The notes: a model not told the origin generated them from the letters alone. A DNA stretch of 64,000 nucleotides from Whitmania pigra (GCA_021613335.1 JAJTWR010000254.1:1790001-1854000); one strand, 5' to 3'; positions 48,549 through 60,231 are shown, counted from the stretch's first letter. Program-made: numbers and translations.

Positions 48549-49344
48549 GAAGCTGACTTTCGTCTTAATAGACGACTATTTGTCTTCATAGCAAACAAAA
48601 ATTTACATAGCTATCAAATCATTTTGGCTATGAGACCCCAAAGCTTTCAAAACTAATATTTTTTTAGCTTCTCCATTTTGCCCCTATATGTCTCCTTGAA
48701 TTCTATTGTACCCGCTGACAGAAGCAAACAAAAGTTATCTTTAAGTCATGGACTTACAAAAGCAAAAGCTGGGGCTGCACTTTCACCGGTCCAAATACAT
48801 ATTCAACTTTTGCGCTTCTGCACCAGGTATGCATAATGGAGCATTTGTCTACGTTGAGAAGCATCCGCCAATATTCTGCCCATTTGAATAACTTGTTAAG
48901 GTCTTCCTTAAGTGTATCGAAGTGTATCTAGTGTTTCAGCGCATATTCATTTAGCCAAAATGATAAACGGAACCGACTCATCACAAACATAGCTGGAAAA
49001 CTGGTTTTTATTCCCAAAAACTTAAAGCTGTAAGCTTCTTCAGAAGTACTTCAGAAGGTAATTAAAATGCTGAAGCAGAATACGAAGAATCTGATGAAGG
49101 ATGAAGACAGTGAATTTGGTGAAATAAACTCAGAACTTGATTTAAATTAGCACTGTTGTTCTAGTTTTGTATTGTTTTTTTTTACTTATGTTGCAATAAA
49201 TTTGTTTAACTAGGCATGAACCATCACTTTTCAACAAATTAAAAAAAAAAACAAAAAAAAAAACACAAAAACAATAAAAAAAAACCCATAAAAACACATA
49301 AAAAACTCGAATTAAAAAAACATGTTTTTTTTTTACATCTCTAG
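48549..49344. other. Intergenic, A-rich, nothing coding
   Basis: It contains a long A-rich tract with short C interruptions at 49238-49320, which may be the tail of a retroposed element. No frame was supported. Confidence 0.4.
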
Positions 49345-49885
49345 GTCTTAATGACTCGTCTACTGACGCCCGGTATTAATAATTCGCGATAACTCATAAT
49401 AACTCATCATAATCAACAAAATAGTCCGATACTTGGAGCTCCTTTGTGGAATGAAGCTGCTCTTAAAATACTTCGACTTAAGAAACAGTAATTCATTCTT
49501 TGGCAAACGTCTGACCACGAATGCTATTTAGAAATGCTTTCACTATCAATTGGGCTATAATAATAGCTATTAATTTTTGCGGCTCACATCCGATTTTTTT
49601 CATTTTGTGCTTTTTATATGAATGGTCCACGACCCCGAACATTTTCTCTCTTCAGGCCGAGGCCGTTTGAGGGAGGTTCCGAATCCAGCTGCTCATGACT
49701 TTCTTTTCCGTCCAACCATCTACGGTTGCATTCGTCCATCCATCCATACATCAACTCCAGGTTTGCCGCTCTGCTAGCATCTAGTTAGGACGCACTTTCT
49801 AGAAGAAAGGGATCATCCGAAACACTTACACGTTTCTTCTTATACTTGTTCTCTTGTTCTATCTCTGCCTTTTCAGATGCAGGCA
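49345..49885. repeat. Unclassified dispersed repeat R1, copy B (inverted relative to copy A)
   Basis: This is a reverse-complement match to 1815-2425 with moderate divergence. It includes the GAGGCCGTTTGAGGGAGGTT block, the CATCCATCC block and the AACACTTACACGTTTCTTCT block. At 49885 the string CAGTGGCGTAAC follows directly, similar to the string at 1681 that borders copy A. See the finding on R1. Confidence 0.6.
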
Positions 49886-50079
49886 GTGGCGTAACAAGGA
49901 GGGTGCGGCAGGAGCGGAAAATTTATTTTGGTCAATTGATTCTGCAATTTTTGTATGAAGATAAATTACTGCCATGAGAGGTGAGTGACCCTTTCTGAAA
50001 CCGAATTAGTCATCTGAGATCATGAAAAATTTACTGTCACTGTCGTTATTCAACCATGTTTCCGTGAGTGCAATTATTC

Positions 50080-50450
50080 CAGGGTCACAACTCAAAAATT
50101 GGCTCTCAAGACGCCGCTTTAGTGGTTACTATCGGAGCGGAGGATTCGATCTGGCTGCTGAACAATATGCTACAGATAGCATTAAATGTTTGAGGCATCT
50201 CTGTTTAGGCGATCACAAGCTTTGTCTTATGGGTGACTTTAACCTTCCTGAGCTCAACTGGGAATTTACATCGGCTCCTAATAACTCTGTCTGCAGGATA
50301 TTTCTGGAGTTCTTCAACGACCTCGGTCTTCATCAATTTGTCAACTCTCCAACACGAAATAACAATCTCGACCTGATCTTGTGTAATGACCCACTACTAA
50401 TTTTAACGATTGAACTTGCCAACTTGCCTCGTCAGACCACAACAGCATCA
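50080..50450 (+). pseudogene. LINE endonuclease-domain fragment (CR1/Jockey type)
   Basis: The frame has LCLMGDFNLPELNWE and QFVNSPTR followed by LDLILCND. These are the G-D-F-N and L-D-L-x-x-x motifs of the apurinic-like endonuclease of non-LTR retrotransposons. It is cut at 50458 by a hAT insertion and resumes at 52313. The N-terminal part of the ORF is broken. Confidence 0.75.
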
Positions 50451-50458
50451 CTTTTCGC

Positions 50459-52304
50459 CAGGGGCGCCGAGAGCCAACAAGGGCCCCAGGGCAGGACATC
50501 ATTGCGGGCCCCTTGTCAAAATAAAGTCAATTCCGGGTATAGTCGAGTCGGTTACAGCAGAGGCATAGCTAAGGAGGGGGGGGGGGGCGAGGGATACATA
50601 TGTCCCCGGGCGCCAAGATACAGAGGCGCCAAAATGAGGCTTAATGCATCAATGGGACAGGATCGTCTCAGTGATCTTGCTCTTCTTAGTATAGAAAGAG
50701 AAACGCTTGAGACAACAGACTTTGATGACGTTATTGATCAGTTTGCAACTGTTAAATCAAGAAAAATAAATCTATTTTAGACAGTATTACACTACTATGC
50801 ATGTAAATCATCTTAGACTGTGACTGATTGGGTGAAGCATGCGCTACTATTTGTAGAATAGTTTTTCACTTTTAAATGGATGCCTTGTGCCATTAAAATT
50901 TGATCTTTATTTCAATTTCAAATTTAGTGTAATACAGTAAGATTAAATATATAGACATGGAAAAGGGCGCCAATAAAACCTGTAAATCGAGGTAAATGTT
51001 ACTATTAAGGTTCAACATTCGTGCATACATGGTACTAAATTAAAATATAGAAATGACTTTTGCAAAGGTAAACGCTGTTCGCCATCTAATTTGAATTTAT
51101 TTGTTTTACAGTTAATCAAAATGAATAGTAATTTTTGGTGGTCAAACACGCAGCGAGGCGCTTTAAATTAGCCAACTCTAATCATCGGTGATCCTATTTT
51201 TTGTGAGTTTTTCATTTCATCATAATTGTGTCCTTACCTGCAACGACCGTTACACCATACAGCCTTACTCAAAGATAACCAGCCACATGCTACGTGTACA
51301 GATTTGTGTGCACTAAGCAAACTGGTGTTTCGATGGAGATTAAGCTGCACAAGTTCTTAAAAACGATGTAATTATGTGGAACCGACTTTTACGACATGCA
51401 AGAGAGATGGCTACAACAAAACTTTGCGGGCTTTTCTGCGTGCAGATAGTTCAATTATACTGTTGTAATCAATCGTTCTTGCAAGTCGACCTTCCACTGC
51501 CGGCATTCCAAGGCTGGTCAGGCGTTCTTGACACATTGTCGATCTCAGAACATTTTTAACTCGGGCCAATGTGATGAAAGATCGTTCTGCTTGAGCAACG
51601 TTAACCGGAAGCGTGCAGAAGATACGTATCATAATGACAACGTTTGGAAACAGTGTATCGATTTTCAAAGCGTGTAGACGGTTCAGCATTCTAACATGTG
51701 GTACAGAAATGACGTCCAATGCCATTATATAAATTGCAAGAAGGCGTTATAAAATGTTTGACTCGAAGTGGGCGTTTTTCCTAGTTACGACGCCATTATT
51801 AAATGACACAATAACATAGCTGTTGTTATTTATTATAGCAATGGATTTGCTCTTTCAATATCGTGATAGTTTGACAAATTAAATATGTAAGATTTTTACA
51901 TCCTTTAGACCAAAAATCAACTTTAGCAGTAATCTAGTGTGTATAACTCCACAGAAATGGAAGTGATGGTAAATCAAACCTTTCCTGCTAGGGAACAACA
52001 CAAATCAAATCTGTAATGGCCCGTTTCGCCTAAAATGGTGTGGGCGTCCTACACCACCTTACCCTAGCATCTCACATCAGAATACAGAGTTTATACACCC
52101 TACGTGAAATGGACTGTTCGTTCGGCAGTATATAAAAGTATTTTACAGTATGTAAAACTATGGGGCTATTAGGACATTATGTTCTGTCGCCTACGGTAAA
52201 CGAAGAGACGTGCAAAAATTGACATGATCGGACCGGCCGGGCCCCCTTACAGATGCGGGCCCCCTGGCAGTGACCCCACCTGCCCCCCCCTCTCGGCGTC
52301 ACTG
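50459..52304. mobile_element. hAT element inserted in a LINE, exact 8-bp target duplication
   Basis: The ends are CAGGGGCGCCGAGAG and, reverse-complemented, CAGTGACGCCGAGAG. Exact CTTTTCGC duplications flank it (50451-50458 and 52305-52312). Inside, two pieces of hAT C-terminal domain lie in opposite directions: 50640-50780 plus (GQDRLSDLALLSIERE) and 51411-51725 minus (LPVNVAQAERSFITLARVK). Another hAT-like end, CAGAGGCATAGCTAAGG at about 50559, suggests a nested or rearranged copy. It is defective. Confidence 0.85.
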
Positions 52305-52312
52305 CTTTTCGC

Positions 52313-52790
52313 CTGAATGGTACAACTCCACATACTCCATGTATATTACATCGCATGGCTAGTATGACTTTAACAGGGCGAACTACATTAGCTTGAACAA
52401 CTTCCTATCTGGGATCGATTGGAATCAGTCTTTTCAGAGATGTTTTTCAGTTGAGGAGTGTTGGTCAAATTTCATCCTATGTCTGAAAGAGGGCATCAAA
52501 TTGTATTTTCTCTTCGTCTTCAAGGGCTCTGAAAATATCACAAAACTTCCATACGAAACCATACTTCAGAAAAAACTTTATTAACAAAACTTAAACAAAA
52601 TTAAACTCAAATACTGGCGCGAGTAGAAATCTAGTCCTGATCTTCAAATATACTAAGTTTTCAGAAAAATGGCAGTAGCCAACTCACGGCTTATCGGGCC
52701 AAGAAAGAAAACAACTCATTAGCAAGAATAATTTAGGCAGCTTCTACATATATGTTAATAACAAGCTTTTTTTGTCACTCATCGATTTGA
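52313..52790 (+). pseudogene. LINE fragment continuing after the hAT insertion
   Basis: Removing 50459-52312 restores the endonuclease reading SDHNSITFRLN, the usual S-D-H motif. A degraded linker follows, ending in a segment like FYIYVNNKL that precedes the RT domain in these LINEs. Several frameshifts and stops are present. The RT core is missing. Confidence 0.65.
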
Positions 52791-52799
52791 GAAATAATA

Positions 52800-53390
52800 A
52801 AACATGATGGAAGTATGACTTCAGATTCAAAGTGCTAAAAAGTGAAAGTGCTAAAAGCGTATTACCAGGAATGAAGAGGTATTGTGAAACTGTCATCAAA
52901 GACAGATTTAATGACAAATCGATTGAGATTATGTTATTTGCAAGTCAATTTGAAACTTTTGAATCAATGTCAGATATTCAAGATAAAGACATCATAACTT
53001 TTTGTAACAACTTTCCCATTCTAAATGCAGAAGCTGTACTCGAAGATTTAAAATCTTTTAAATTTTTCATAAAATCTGTGGTTGAATGCAAAAAGTACAA
53101 AACACATGAAATTGAACAAAATATTGGAAGCTGATTTGGGATGCTGCGAACTACAAAGGCTTTGTGCAATTCTTCTTGTAATTCCAGTAACAACTGCTCC
53201 AGTTGAAAGATCATTCAGTACAATGAACAGGATTCTAAGCAAAGCAAGAAATAGAATGTTACCAGAAACTTTAACTCATTGTATGACCATAAGCATTGAA
53301 GGTCCCGAAGTTCCAACGGAAGATTTTCTTGATAGAATAGCAGATTTATATGCTCTCAAAAAACCTCGGCGTTTAAAATTTCTTTAAACA
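52800..53390 (+). pseudogene. hAT transposase 3' half (ZMYM1-like) with frameshift
   Basis: Two overlapping frames (52832-53134 and 53082-53387) form one transposase end broken by a frameshift near 53130. The second has VIPVTTAPVERSFSTMNRIL, the hATC core of ZMYM1-type hAT transposases, then LKKPRRLKF at the end. C-rich runs at 53521-53560 may belong to the element end. Its left boundary and target duplication were not found. Confidence 0.65.
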
Positions 53391-53593
53391 TTTCAGTTAT
53401 TAAACATATTTTAAATTTTGGTTTGTATAAATGATTTTCAATATGTTTTTACCTAAAATATAATTATTGAACTGAGGTTGTGCATGATTTGATTTTAAAC
53501 TTGTATTTGGCACGAAATACTGCCCCCCCCCCCGAACTCATGAAATGCCCCCCCGAACAATAATGCCTGAAAGAAACCCTGCGTGTAACATGG

Positions 53594-54219
53594 GTGAAAA
53601 TACGGTACATTGATGACATCCCGCTCACCACAGTTGATCAAACCAGAGATCTTGGTGTCATCATAGACTCAGACTTAAAATTCCGGCTTCACATTGACAA
53701 CATCACACACAAGGCTACAGCCCATTCAAAACTGATTCTCAAATCATTCACCTCTAGGGACAAGAATCTTCTCACCAAAGCTTTCTGTGCATATGTTAAA
53801 CCAATCCCTGAGTACAGCAGCCAGGTCTGCAACCCTCACCATAAATACCTGATCGAAAACATTGAAAAAGTCCAAAAGAAATTTACCAAGACCACCCCAG
53901 ATGTTGGACAGATAAATACCATGATCGGCTCAAGGCTCTACAACTTAAATCGCTTGAACCTTGCTGTTTAATAGCTGACATCTGCTTATTATACAGGATC
54001 ATCAATAATTTAACATCAACTCACCTTAAAAACCATATTTATTTTACAAAATACTCATCAACTAGAGGTCATCAATTTAAACTAAAGTCATATTTTTTTG
54101 CAATAGACAACACCAAATATTTTTTCACAAATCGAATAATTAACGTCTGGAATAATCTACCTAATAGCATTGTCTCAGCTAGCACCTATGACTTGTCACC
54201 TTTTCTCGTATACTACTGA
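53594..54219 (+). pseudogene. LINE post-RT region and C-terminus
   Basis: The frame opens with TRDLGVIIDSDLKF and later TKAFCAYVKPIPEYSSQVCN, the conserved section after the RT domain. Then comes NRIINVWNNLPNSIVSA at about 54130-54180, the LINE C-terminal W-N-x-L-P signature. One frameshift near 53970 separates the halves. With 50080-50450 and 52313-52790 it probably represents one LINE copy lacking most of its RT. Confidence 0.7.
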
Positions 54220-55277
54220 TTGAACCTCTCGTTTCTTTCTTCAATGTTTAGCTGTTTGATAGTGGGCAGGTAAGAGGCTTCGGTCCTTTTCCACTTAATA
54301 AAGAAATAAAACAATAATATCATAGTGTCAAAAGTTGTGGTACCTTCAACATTTTTATAACAAAAACAAAGAAATCCGCTTTGAACAGACAATAATTAAA
54401 AAACATATTATATTAAATCCAACTATTAAAGATGCATTAAATACTACAAAAATGCATTTAATATCTTAGAAGATCTGTACAAAATAGAGGTATTTGATAA
54501 AAAAATTAAATATAATTAACTTTTTAAACAATTTTCTATTAAACAGTACTAAGAAGCAAAGCAGTAAATGAAGATATGAAGTCGAGTAGTTAACAATTTG
54601 ACAGATTTGAAAAGCCTTTATTTAATAAAGAGGAAAAAGACACAACTTTTATGCTCAGCTAGGCTAGGATTGTCTCAATGAAGAAACAACAAGGCATATT
54701 TATTTTAATTTTATTATATATTTATTTTCAAAGTTGGTCAAATGGCCTTGTAATTAAATATACCATTTTAATGATATTATATTTTGGAGTAATAATATAT
54801 ATTTTGGTTTATTACTGGGTAGCTGCCTCCATCTATTCTTTCCTCCATCCCTGTTTCCATTGCAACGTAAGCAAACTTGCATTTGTCTCGACAACAAATT
54901 TAAAATCAATCTGCCAATTATTACCATTAGTGTGAATTGGGTCACGTCAGGGATTCATTTGAACAAATTATTATCATTAAAATGGCACATTAATTTGAAA
55001 ATTAGTTACAAGTTAACAATCTAAGCAACATGGTCACATTCACACGAATAAAAGATTGGTTTTATTCAAATCTGTAAATAAAGCAATAGAATAAGACATG
55101 ACTAGAATTTGAATGAGGTATTGAGTGACATTTTAACAATGTAAGCAATTGGAACAAAGGTATTGAAAACAATTGTGTGTGCTTGAAGTGGTATAAATTT
55201 GCACATTTTGAGATGCTTCAATTAAATAAATTGATAATTGTAAAACTAATTGTTTCTGTTCCTCAATCCATGACGAT
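54220..55277. other. AT-rich intergenic, nothing recognised
   Basis: No coding signal. It probably includes the 3' UTR of the minus-strand adaptor gene at its right side. Confidence 0.4.
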
Positions 55278-55515
55278 CTGAAAATACAGTTCAATGATTA
55301 CAGAGTCCACAATGTTTATCAAATGTCTTATAAATTATTGTAGTGATTACGGAATAATGCAGCAGTAGTTACATGATTTGAAATTATTGAGATTCAAAAT
55401 AAAGAATGTTCATATGTCTAATTACCTGTAGTTTGCTAAAATACTGGAGTGCACCTTCGATTTCATTAAAATTTCTTCTTTGAATGTGGCAATGTGCTAG
55501 GATATTTTGCTTGGT
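55278..55515 (-). other. Alternative C-terminal coding path of the adaptor-like gene
   Basis: In a frame shifted from the main one, 55431-55515 is open and reads HIQRRNFNEIEGALQYFSKL up to a donor (CAG|GTAATT). The next acceptor (TTTTCAG near 55280) joins to IVMD and a stop. This suggests a last small exon and either alternative splicing inside the main frame or a one-base error or frameshift upstream. Confidence 0.4.
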
Positions 55516-56329
55516 CTGCAAAATCTAAAGAGAATTTTCTTAGAGGTTTTGGACTTAAGGGTAATTGATCTCCTATTTGAATGAAGACTTTACTTTGACA
55601 AGCAGTAAGCTCAGTTTTATCCATCAAGGGTTCAATGGAATCAAAATATTCTGTTGGTGTTGAAACATAGAAGCAGGAGGAGGCCTTTTTGAGAGATGAT
55701 GAATTTGAACTCCCTTTGATCTTACCAGAGACGTTTATGCTCCGCTCCTCTAGAAGTTCTCTCCCTGTTTTATGTACAGCAAGAGTTTTACTGAGATCAA
55801 TGCAAGCATATTTAGTTCGAGATGAAGTCATTAGATCTGGCTGAGGTCTTGATCTAGTTGGAAAAAAGTCTATGTCTGCATAATTCAATGTATTTCTGCA
55901 GGGATCATCAAAATCACCCTGAATTAAAAGGTTTTCAGAATGTTTGCTGGGTAGCATCGCATTTATGTGGTCCTGGCCTGGAATAGTACCCCAATCACAA
56001 CTACAATCCCCCAAGAGAATTGCAGAGCCATCTGAAGTCCTAGACATTTCTACATATGCAATTTTTCTCTCATTTATGTAATTCCGAGGAAACCTTTCTT
56101 TATCAATGTGATTTTTATCATCACCATTTGTCACATGATTTGTGATAGGTCCAATCTCCCCATGAGAACAAGCAACTGATACAGGCACTTTTGAAACATA
56201 ATTTTTAGGAAAATCTGTGGACCCAACTTTGGAGTGGCATTTGATACCACATGACTTCTGTGATGAGCCTCTCCTCAGTGAACTGTCTGCAAACACTGGG
56301 ATATCTTCTTCATGGTTCTCTCTAGCCAT
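55466..56329 (-). CDS. Tyrosine-motif-rich docking-adaptor-like protein (IRS/GAB-like, tentative)
   Basis: An uninterrupted 287-residue frame. The ATG at 56327-56329 has a good context (CAAAATGG) and an in-frame TGA 15 bases upstream. It has no folded domain that I can see but several tyrosine motifs of SH2-ligand type: Y92-V-E-M (PI3K p85 type YxxM), Y150-A-D-I-D-F, Y174-A-C-I-D-L and Y221-V-S-T, plus a repeated F-P-[KR]-N-Y at 40 and 80. The pair NYADIDF and KYACIDLSKTLA, followed by E-L-L-E-E-R, resembles the SHP2-binding tail of GAB proteins, and similar motifs occur in IRS. No PH or PTB domain is encoded nearby. A 5' UTR intron acceptor lies near 56366. After the stop another frame remains open and reaches a donor at 55430; see findings. 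The function is inferred only from motifs. Confidence 0.6.
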   Translation of the reverse strand: MARENHEEDIPVFADSSLRRGSSQKSCGIKCHSKVGSTDFPKNYVSKVPVSVACSHGEIGPITNHVTNGDDKNHIDKERFPRNYINERKIAYVEMSRTSDGSAILLGDCSCDWGTIPGQDHINAMLPSKHSENLLIQGDFDDPCRNTLNYADIDFFPTRSRPQPDLMTSSRTKYACIDLSKTLAVHKTGRELLEERSINVSGKIKGSSNSSSLKKASSCFYVSTPTEYFDSIEPLMDKTELTACQSKVFIQIGDQLPLSPKPLRKFSLDFADQAKYPSTLPHSKKKF

Positions 56330-57615
56330 TTTGATAACAATTCACCATGTTTAAATGACTTTAAAATCTATAAAAAATAAAAAATTCTTTTTTAACATGA
56401 ATCAAAAGTTAATGTCAAACATTCTAAATTTTCCAAATTTTTAGCATCCTGTGAGTCCCAGAATCACAAGTCATGACCAATCTGATTGCAAACTGTTATT
56501 TCCAAGAATTATTTATGATTGCTTAATATAATTGCAGCTGTGGCATAACAAGGACTTGAACAAAAAAAATCACTGGTCATTGACAATCAGACGAAACCAG
56601 ACATAGTAAAAGAAGCTTTTAGCAAACTCTGTTTAAGATTTGCTATACCTCAAGGCCAACTTCTTATTAATGAAAGGTAAAAAATATTTGTATACACTTG
56701 AAAATTTCGAGAAAATTTATAATCAAAAGCCAGCTCAAAAGGAGAACATTTCGTTAGAGCCATCTGGACTTCCAGGATCATGAGAGGAGGTTTAGGGTAA
56801 GAGTAGGATAAGTTAGGGCATATCATTAAAGTGTAAGGTTAGGAATGGAATTAAGTACAGAAAACCTTAAATTGGCTTTTGTCCACCACTTGACCAACAA
56901 TTATTTTCATTATAAGTGGTACAATAAATTGATACAACTTCATTTCAGAGTACCTTTTTCATATTTAAACAGAAAGATAATTCACCATCGATTACATTTC
57001 GCCAATGCACAAATTCACATTAACAACTTACACGGAGCAGTATGCAAGACGAAAACTCCCGTACCTTAAAATATAAACAATTGACGTGATCATTACTCGT
57101 AACATGCATTAGAATAAATCACGATTATTTTATCAAGATATTTTATTATTTAGATACTTTGGCCACACTTTCCAACATTTCTGAATTTTTCAGACACTTA
57201 GGCTTTCATTACAAGTCCTACTAGGTACTGTTCTTAGCAGACCAATGTCTCATTAAATTTTGAAGAAAGTTATTGATTGTTCTTACCGGATCTTTATTTG
57301 CTATTATTTTAGGATCGCACATCTCTTGTCACATAGAAATGACAGGGAGAGTCGCTTCAACACACCGAAGTTGCCATTTCGAGGATGGTCTATCTCAAGT
57401 GCGGCCAGGCAGATAAGTTGACTCTACAACTCAAGAAACAAACGAGTAATATACACAAGTTTATTTAACAACCAATATAAAATCTGAATACAAGCATTGA
57501 GAGCCCAGCGATAACCGATGAGGCCAAGCGGAGCGGGGAAAGAGGTTGAAGGGCGTGTGTGAGTGTTGTTTATTATCGTGGCCGTACATATCATAACTAG
57601 ATGATTAGGTAGGAC
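56330..57615. other. Upstream region of the adaptor-like gene
   Basis: Promoter and 5' UTR are expected here. The frame at 56845-57069 has no family resemblance. The GC-richer stretch 57300-57600 was not classified. Confidence 0.4.
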
Positions 57616-57824
57616 CAGTGCCGGATTAAGGAGGGGGGAGTAGACCTCCTAGCCGCCGCCATTTAGCCAAATCCGCCGAACATTTCAATTACGCCAAAAA
57701 TCCGCCGAAACTTTTTCGGCTAGCCTAAATCGCCGCCATAAAGTGCGATTCGATCCAGCCACCGAATTATTTCACAGCGCCAAATAAATTCAAATTTAAT
57801 TTACAAATTTGTTCGCAGCCTACA

Positions 57825-58283
57825 TTGTCTGTAGTTCCAATGATGAAAATGAAAATAAAAAAGCTATGTATTGCCTCACCAACAGATGATCCCAAGATTA
57901 AAGCAATTAAATCAGCAGTTTTGGCAAAGGTAGACCATAGATTTCCCGAATCGAAACAAATCAAGCTTCATCAATTACTAGACCCTCAAACTAATACTCT
58001 CATACCCAGAACAGATGCAACTATTATACTTGAAAATGCCATTAAAGATGCAGTTGAGAAAAATTTTATTACTGTTCCTGAAACAATGAGACAAACAAGA
58101 GAAGCAAATACACATAACAGCGAGAATGAGGGGCTTGAAGAAAAGAAGAGACGACTAAGATCGGAGCTATTAAACGAATTTTGTTCAGAGATGTCACAAA
58201 GTACTCACCAAGGGAATGATTTGGTTAGTATAGAAATCTTGTTAATAGTATTTGAGCAAGAATATGAAAAATATTATATATAA
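57825..58283 (+). pseudogene. hAT-5 transposase middle segment
   Basis: An open 152-codon frame with IKAIKSAVLAKVDHRFPES and LHQLLDPQTNTLI. This recalls the segment before the dimerisation domain in ZBED1-type hAT transposases (x-L-A-S-L-L-D-P-R-F-K). The D-P of that motif is kept, but the usual R-F-K is not. Upstream BED finger and catalytic parts are absent. Confidence 0.6.
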
Positions 58284-58566
58284 AATATATAAACATAATA
58301 AAAATGCACTTGCCATAAATTATTATCAAATAATTATTTGTGTGTTAAAATGTAAAAATTGCTGTTAATATTCTGTATCGCAGGTAGCAGTAGAAGTCGC
58401 AAGCTGCTTGACATCAAAGAGCTGTGGCGAGGAAGTATTGACCTTTTGGAAGAAAGCAGTGGTTTCTTTCCCACTTTTAACACAATTGGCCAAATTGCAA
58501 TTACCAGCATCAGCAACATCAGTTCCCGTGGAATGCATGTTTTCGACTACTGGCATGGTTGCTAAC

Positions 58567-58769
58567 GACACCCCGTCATAATAGCCCGGAGACAAAATAT
58601 CCCCGTCAAAGCAGCACCATCAAAACATAAAACTCATTTCATTTAATCAAATTTTAAATCAGTTATCGGTTAATGTCTTCATTCATATAAATATTTTTTT
58701 TATAAATATACATTGACGGGAATGTTTTGACGGGGCTATTTTGTCGCTGGGCTATTTTGACGGGTCACC
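58567..58769. mobile_element. MITE with 10-bp target duplication (Mutator-like candidate)
   Basis: About 203 bases with long inverted ends. The left begins GACACCCCGTCATAATAGCC; the right, reverse-complemented, begins GGTGACCCGTCAAAATAGCC. Similarity continues over about 45 bases, including GACAAAATA and CCCCGTCAAA. GGTTGCTAAC flanks both sides exactly (58557-58566 and 58770-58779). A 9-10 bp duplication with long inverted repeats suggests a Mutator-like MITE. It has no coding capacity. Confidence 0.8.
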
Positions 58770-59309
58770 GGTTGCTAACAGCAAGCGATCTAGTTTGTCT
58801 GCAGAAAGATTGCACCGTGTGACATTTATTCATGACAATTTTGACATTATAGTGCAATAATTTTCTATTATTAATGTTACTGAAAAAACCCTTAGTTGAT
58901 AAACTTGTTTCGTTCATTTTTTAAAACTCAGCCACATTTTAGCCGAATTATTCCTATTTTCAGCCGGAATTTTTAATAATCACGTGTATTCGGCTAAGCC
59001 GGATATCAGCCAGATTTTTTGATCAGCCAGCCATAGTTTAAAATAAATTCGGCTAGGGGGTCTAGGGGGGAAGCGACGGGAAGAGACTTCATTCTGGATC
59101 TGACACATGAGGAGCCAAAAGAAGTCTTAAGAGCCGTCGGTCTCCGGTATGAATGATCCACCAAACCACGGGGCCAAATCATTGGCCGAGAAACGCGGTA
59201 TTGTCGGGAAAAATGGACCGACCACGGAATCGCAAAGCAGAATGAACTGTGGACCAAACCGCAGCCGCGAAAAGGCCCGCGGTCGAGTCTCGAAAATTAC
59301 CATCTCCTG

Positions 59310-59740
59310 CTGCCGCTACAAAGAAAATATAAGGCCCAGTTTGCACATATTAAGTATACGGTATGAAGAAGCCACTGAGCTTTCGGATGGAGGCGATCGA
59401 CATAACAAGGCAAATGAGAGCCTCTCGTAGTCGAAGTTTGCCGGTGAAAAGCAGATAGCTTGCGACATGAAGAAGTCATTGGGAGCTTTCGCATTCGCTC
59501 CAGTCCAGGAAGCAGTGACCGGAAGTAACAAGGCCAACGAGTGCCTCTCATAGCCGGCGGTAAGAGTTGGGTCCAGAAAGACAAAACCGACAGGGACATC
59601 CGGCTGATCACCGGGTGCGGCCCGCCCCCCGAAAACATAAGGAGACTCAAATGGCCGAAACGTTTGAAGACGGAGAAAACTCCTCTGAGGATCCCTGTCG
59701 GAGCTCCAAGCCGGAGTAACAAGCAGCTACGGATATATCT
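59310..59740 (+). repeat. LINE 3' UTR copy, same family as 30765-31100
   Basis: It matches the minus-strand fragment at 30765-31100: GGCGATCGACATAACAAGGC, the GTGAAAAGCAGATAGCTTGC region, and CTCCAGTCC then AACAAGGC occur in the same order. The block shows an internal twofold repetition of a C-A-T/T-A-A-C-A-A-G-G-C-like unit. The 3' boundary is near AGTAACAAG at 59720. It is non-coding. Confidence 0.65.
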
Positions 59741-60231
59741 TAGTTTGATGGTATCAAACTGCGGTGGCGAGCGCTCCTTCTCAAAGCTCAAATTAATTGA
59801 GACTCGATTACGAACATCAGTGAAGCAGGCACGACTTGTATATTTGGATATCATGAGCATCGAGTCATCGAGACGTACTGCGTGAATTAGACTTCAATGA
59901 CGTCGTCAGCGACTTTGCCATAAGTGTTATAACTTCATTCATTCTCTGATTTTAGCCATATTTACTTGGTGATATTGTAATTTTCCTTTTCATGGAAAAT
60001 TCAATTATTATGATCATCAAATTTGGTAATCACAATTCGTGTTTAATTTCATTTCGTGTTTATTCATTGGAAGAAAAGTCCCCGTTCAGAAATTCCTAAC
60101 TAAAAGTGTTCCTAACTAAAAATAAGTGTATTATTTATATATTATGTTACTAATATGTGGTGTTGTGGTATGTGCAATAAGGGAAAATGAAAAGGGGCCA
60201 AATGGACCACCACCGTCTTAATCCGGCACTG

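Larger units (their letters stand above)
57616..60231 (+). mobile_element. Composite hAT-5 element with nested MITE and LINE
   Basis: The left end CAGTGCCGGATTAAG and the reverse complement of the right end are identical over 15 bases. The flanks GGTAGGAC and ATTAGGAC match at six of eight bases, a decayed target duplication. Inside are a transposase segment (57825-58283), a nested MITE (58567-58769), a LINE 3' piece (about 59310-59740) and a hATC segment (59740-59950) with NCGGERSFSKLKLIETRLRT. Frameshifts and inserts make it inactive. Confidence 0.8.

Noticed and set aside
57300..57600. GC-richer stretch considered as an LTR
   Set aside because: No TG...CA boundaries with matching target duplication could be found.
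59297..59860. Long minus-strand frame of 187 codons
   Set aside because: It is antisense to the LINE 3' UTR and a hATC segment; the plus strand carries the recognisable domain.
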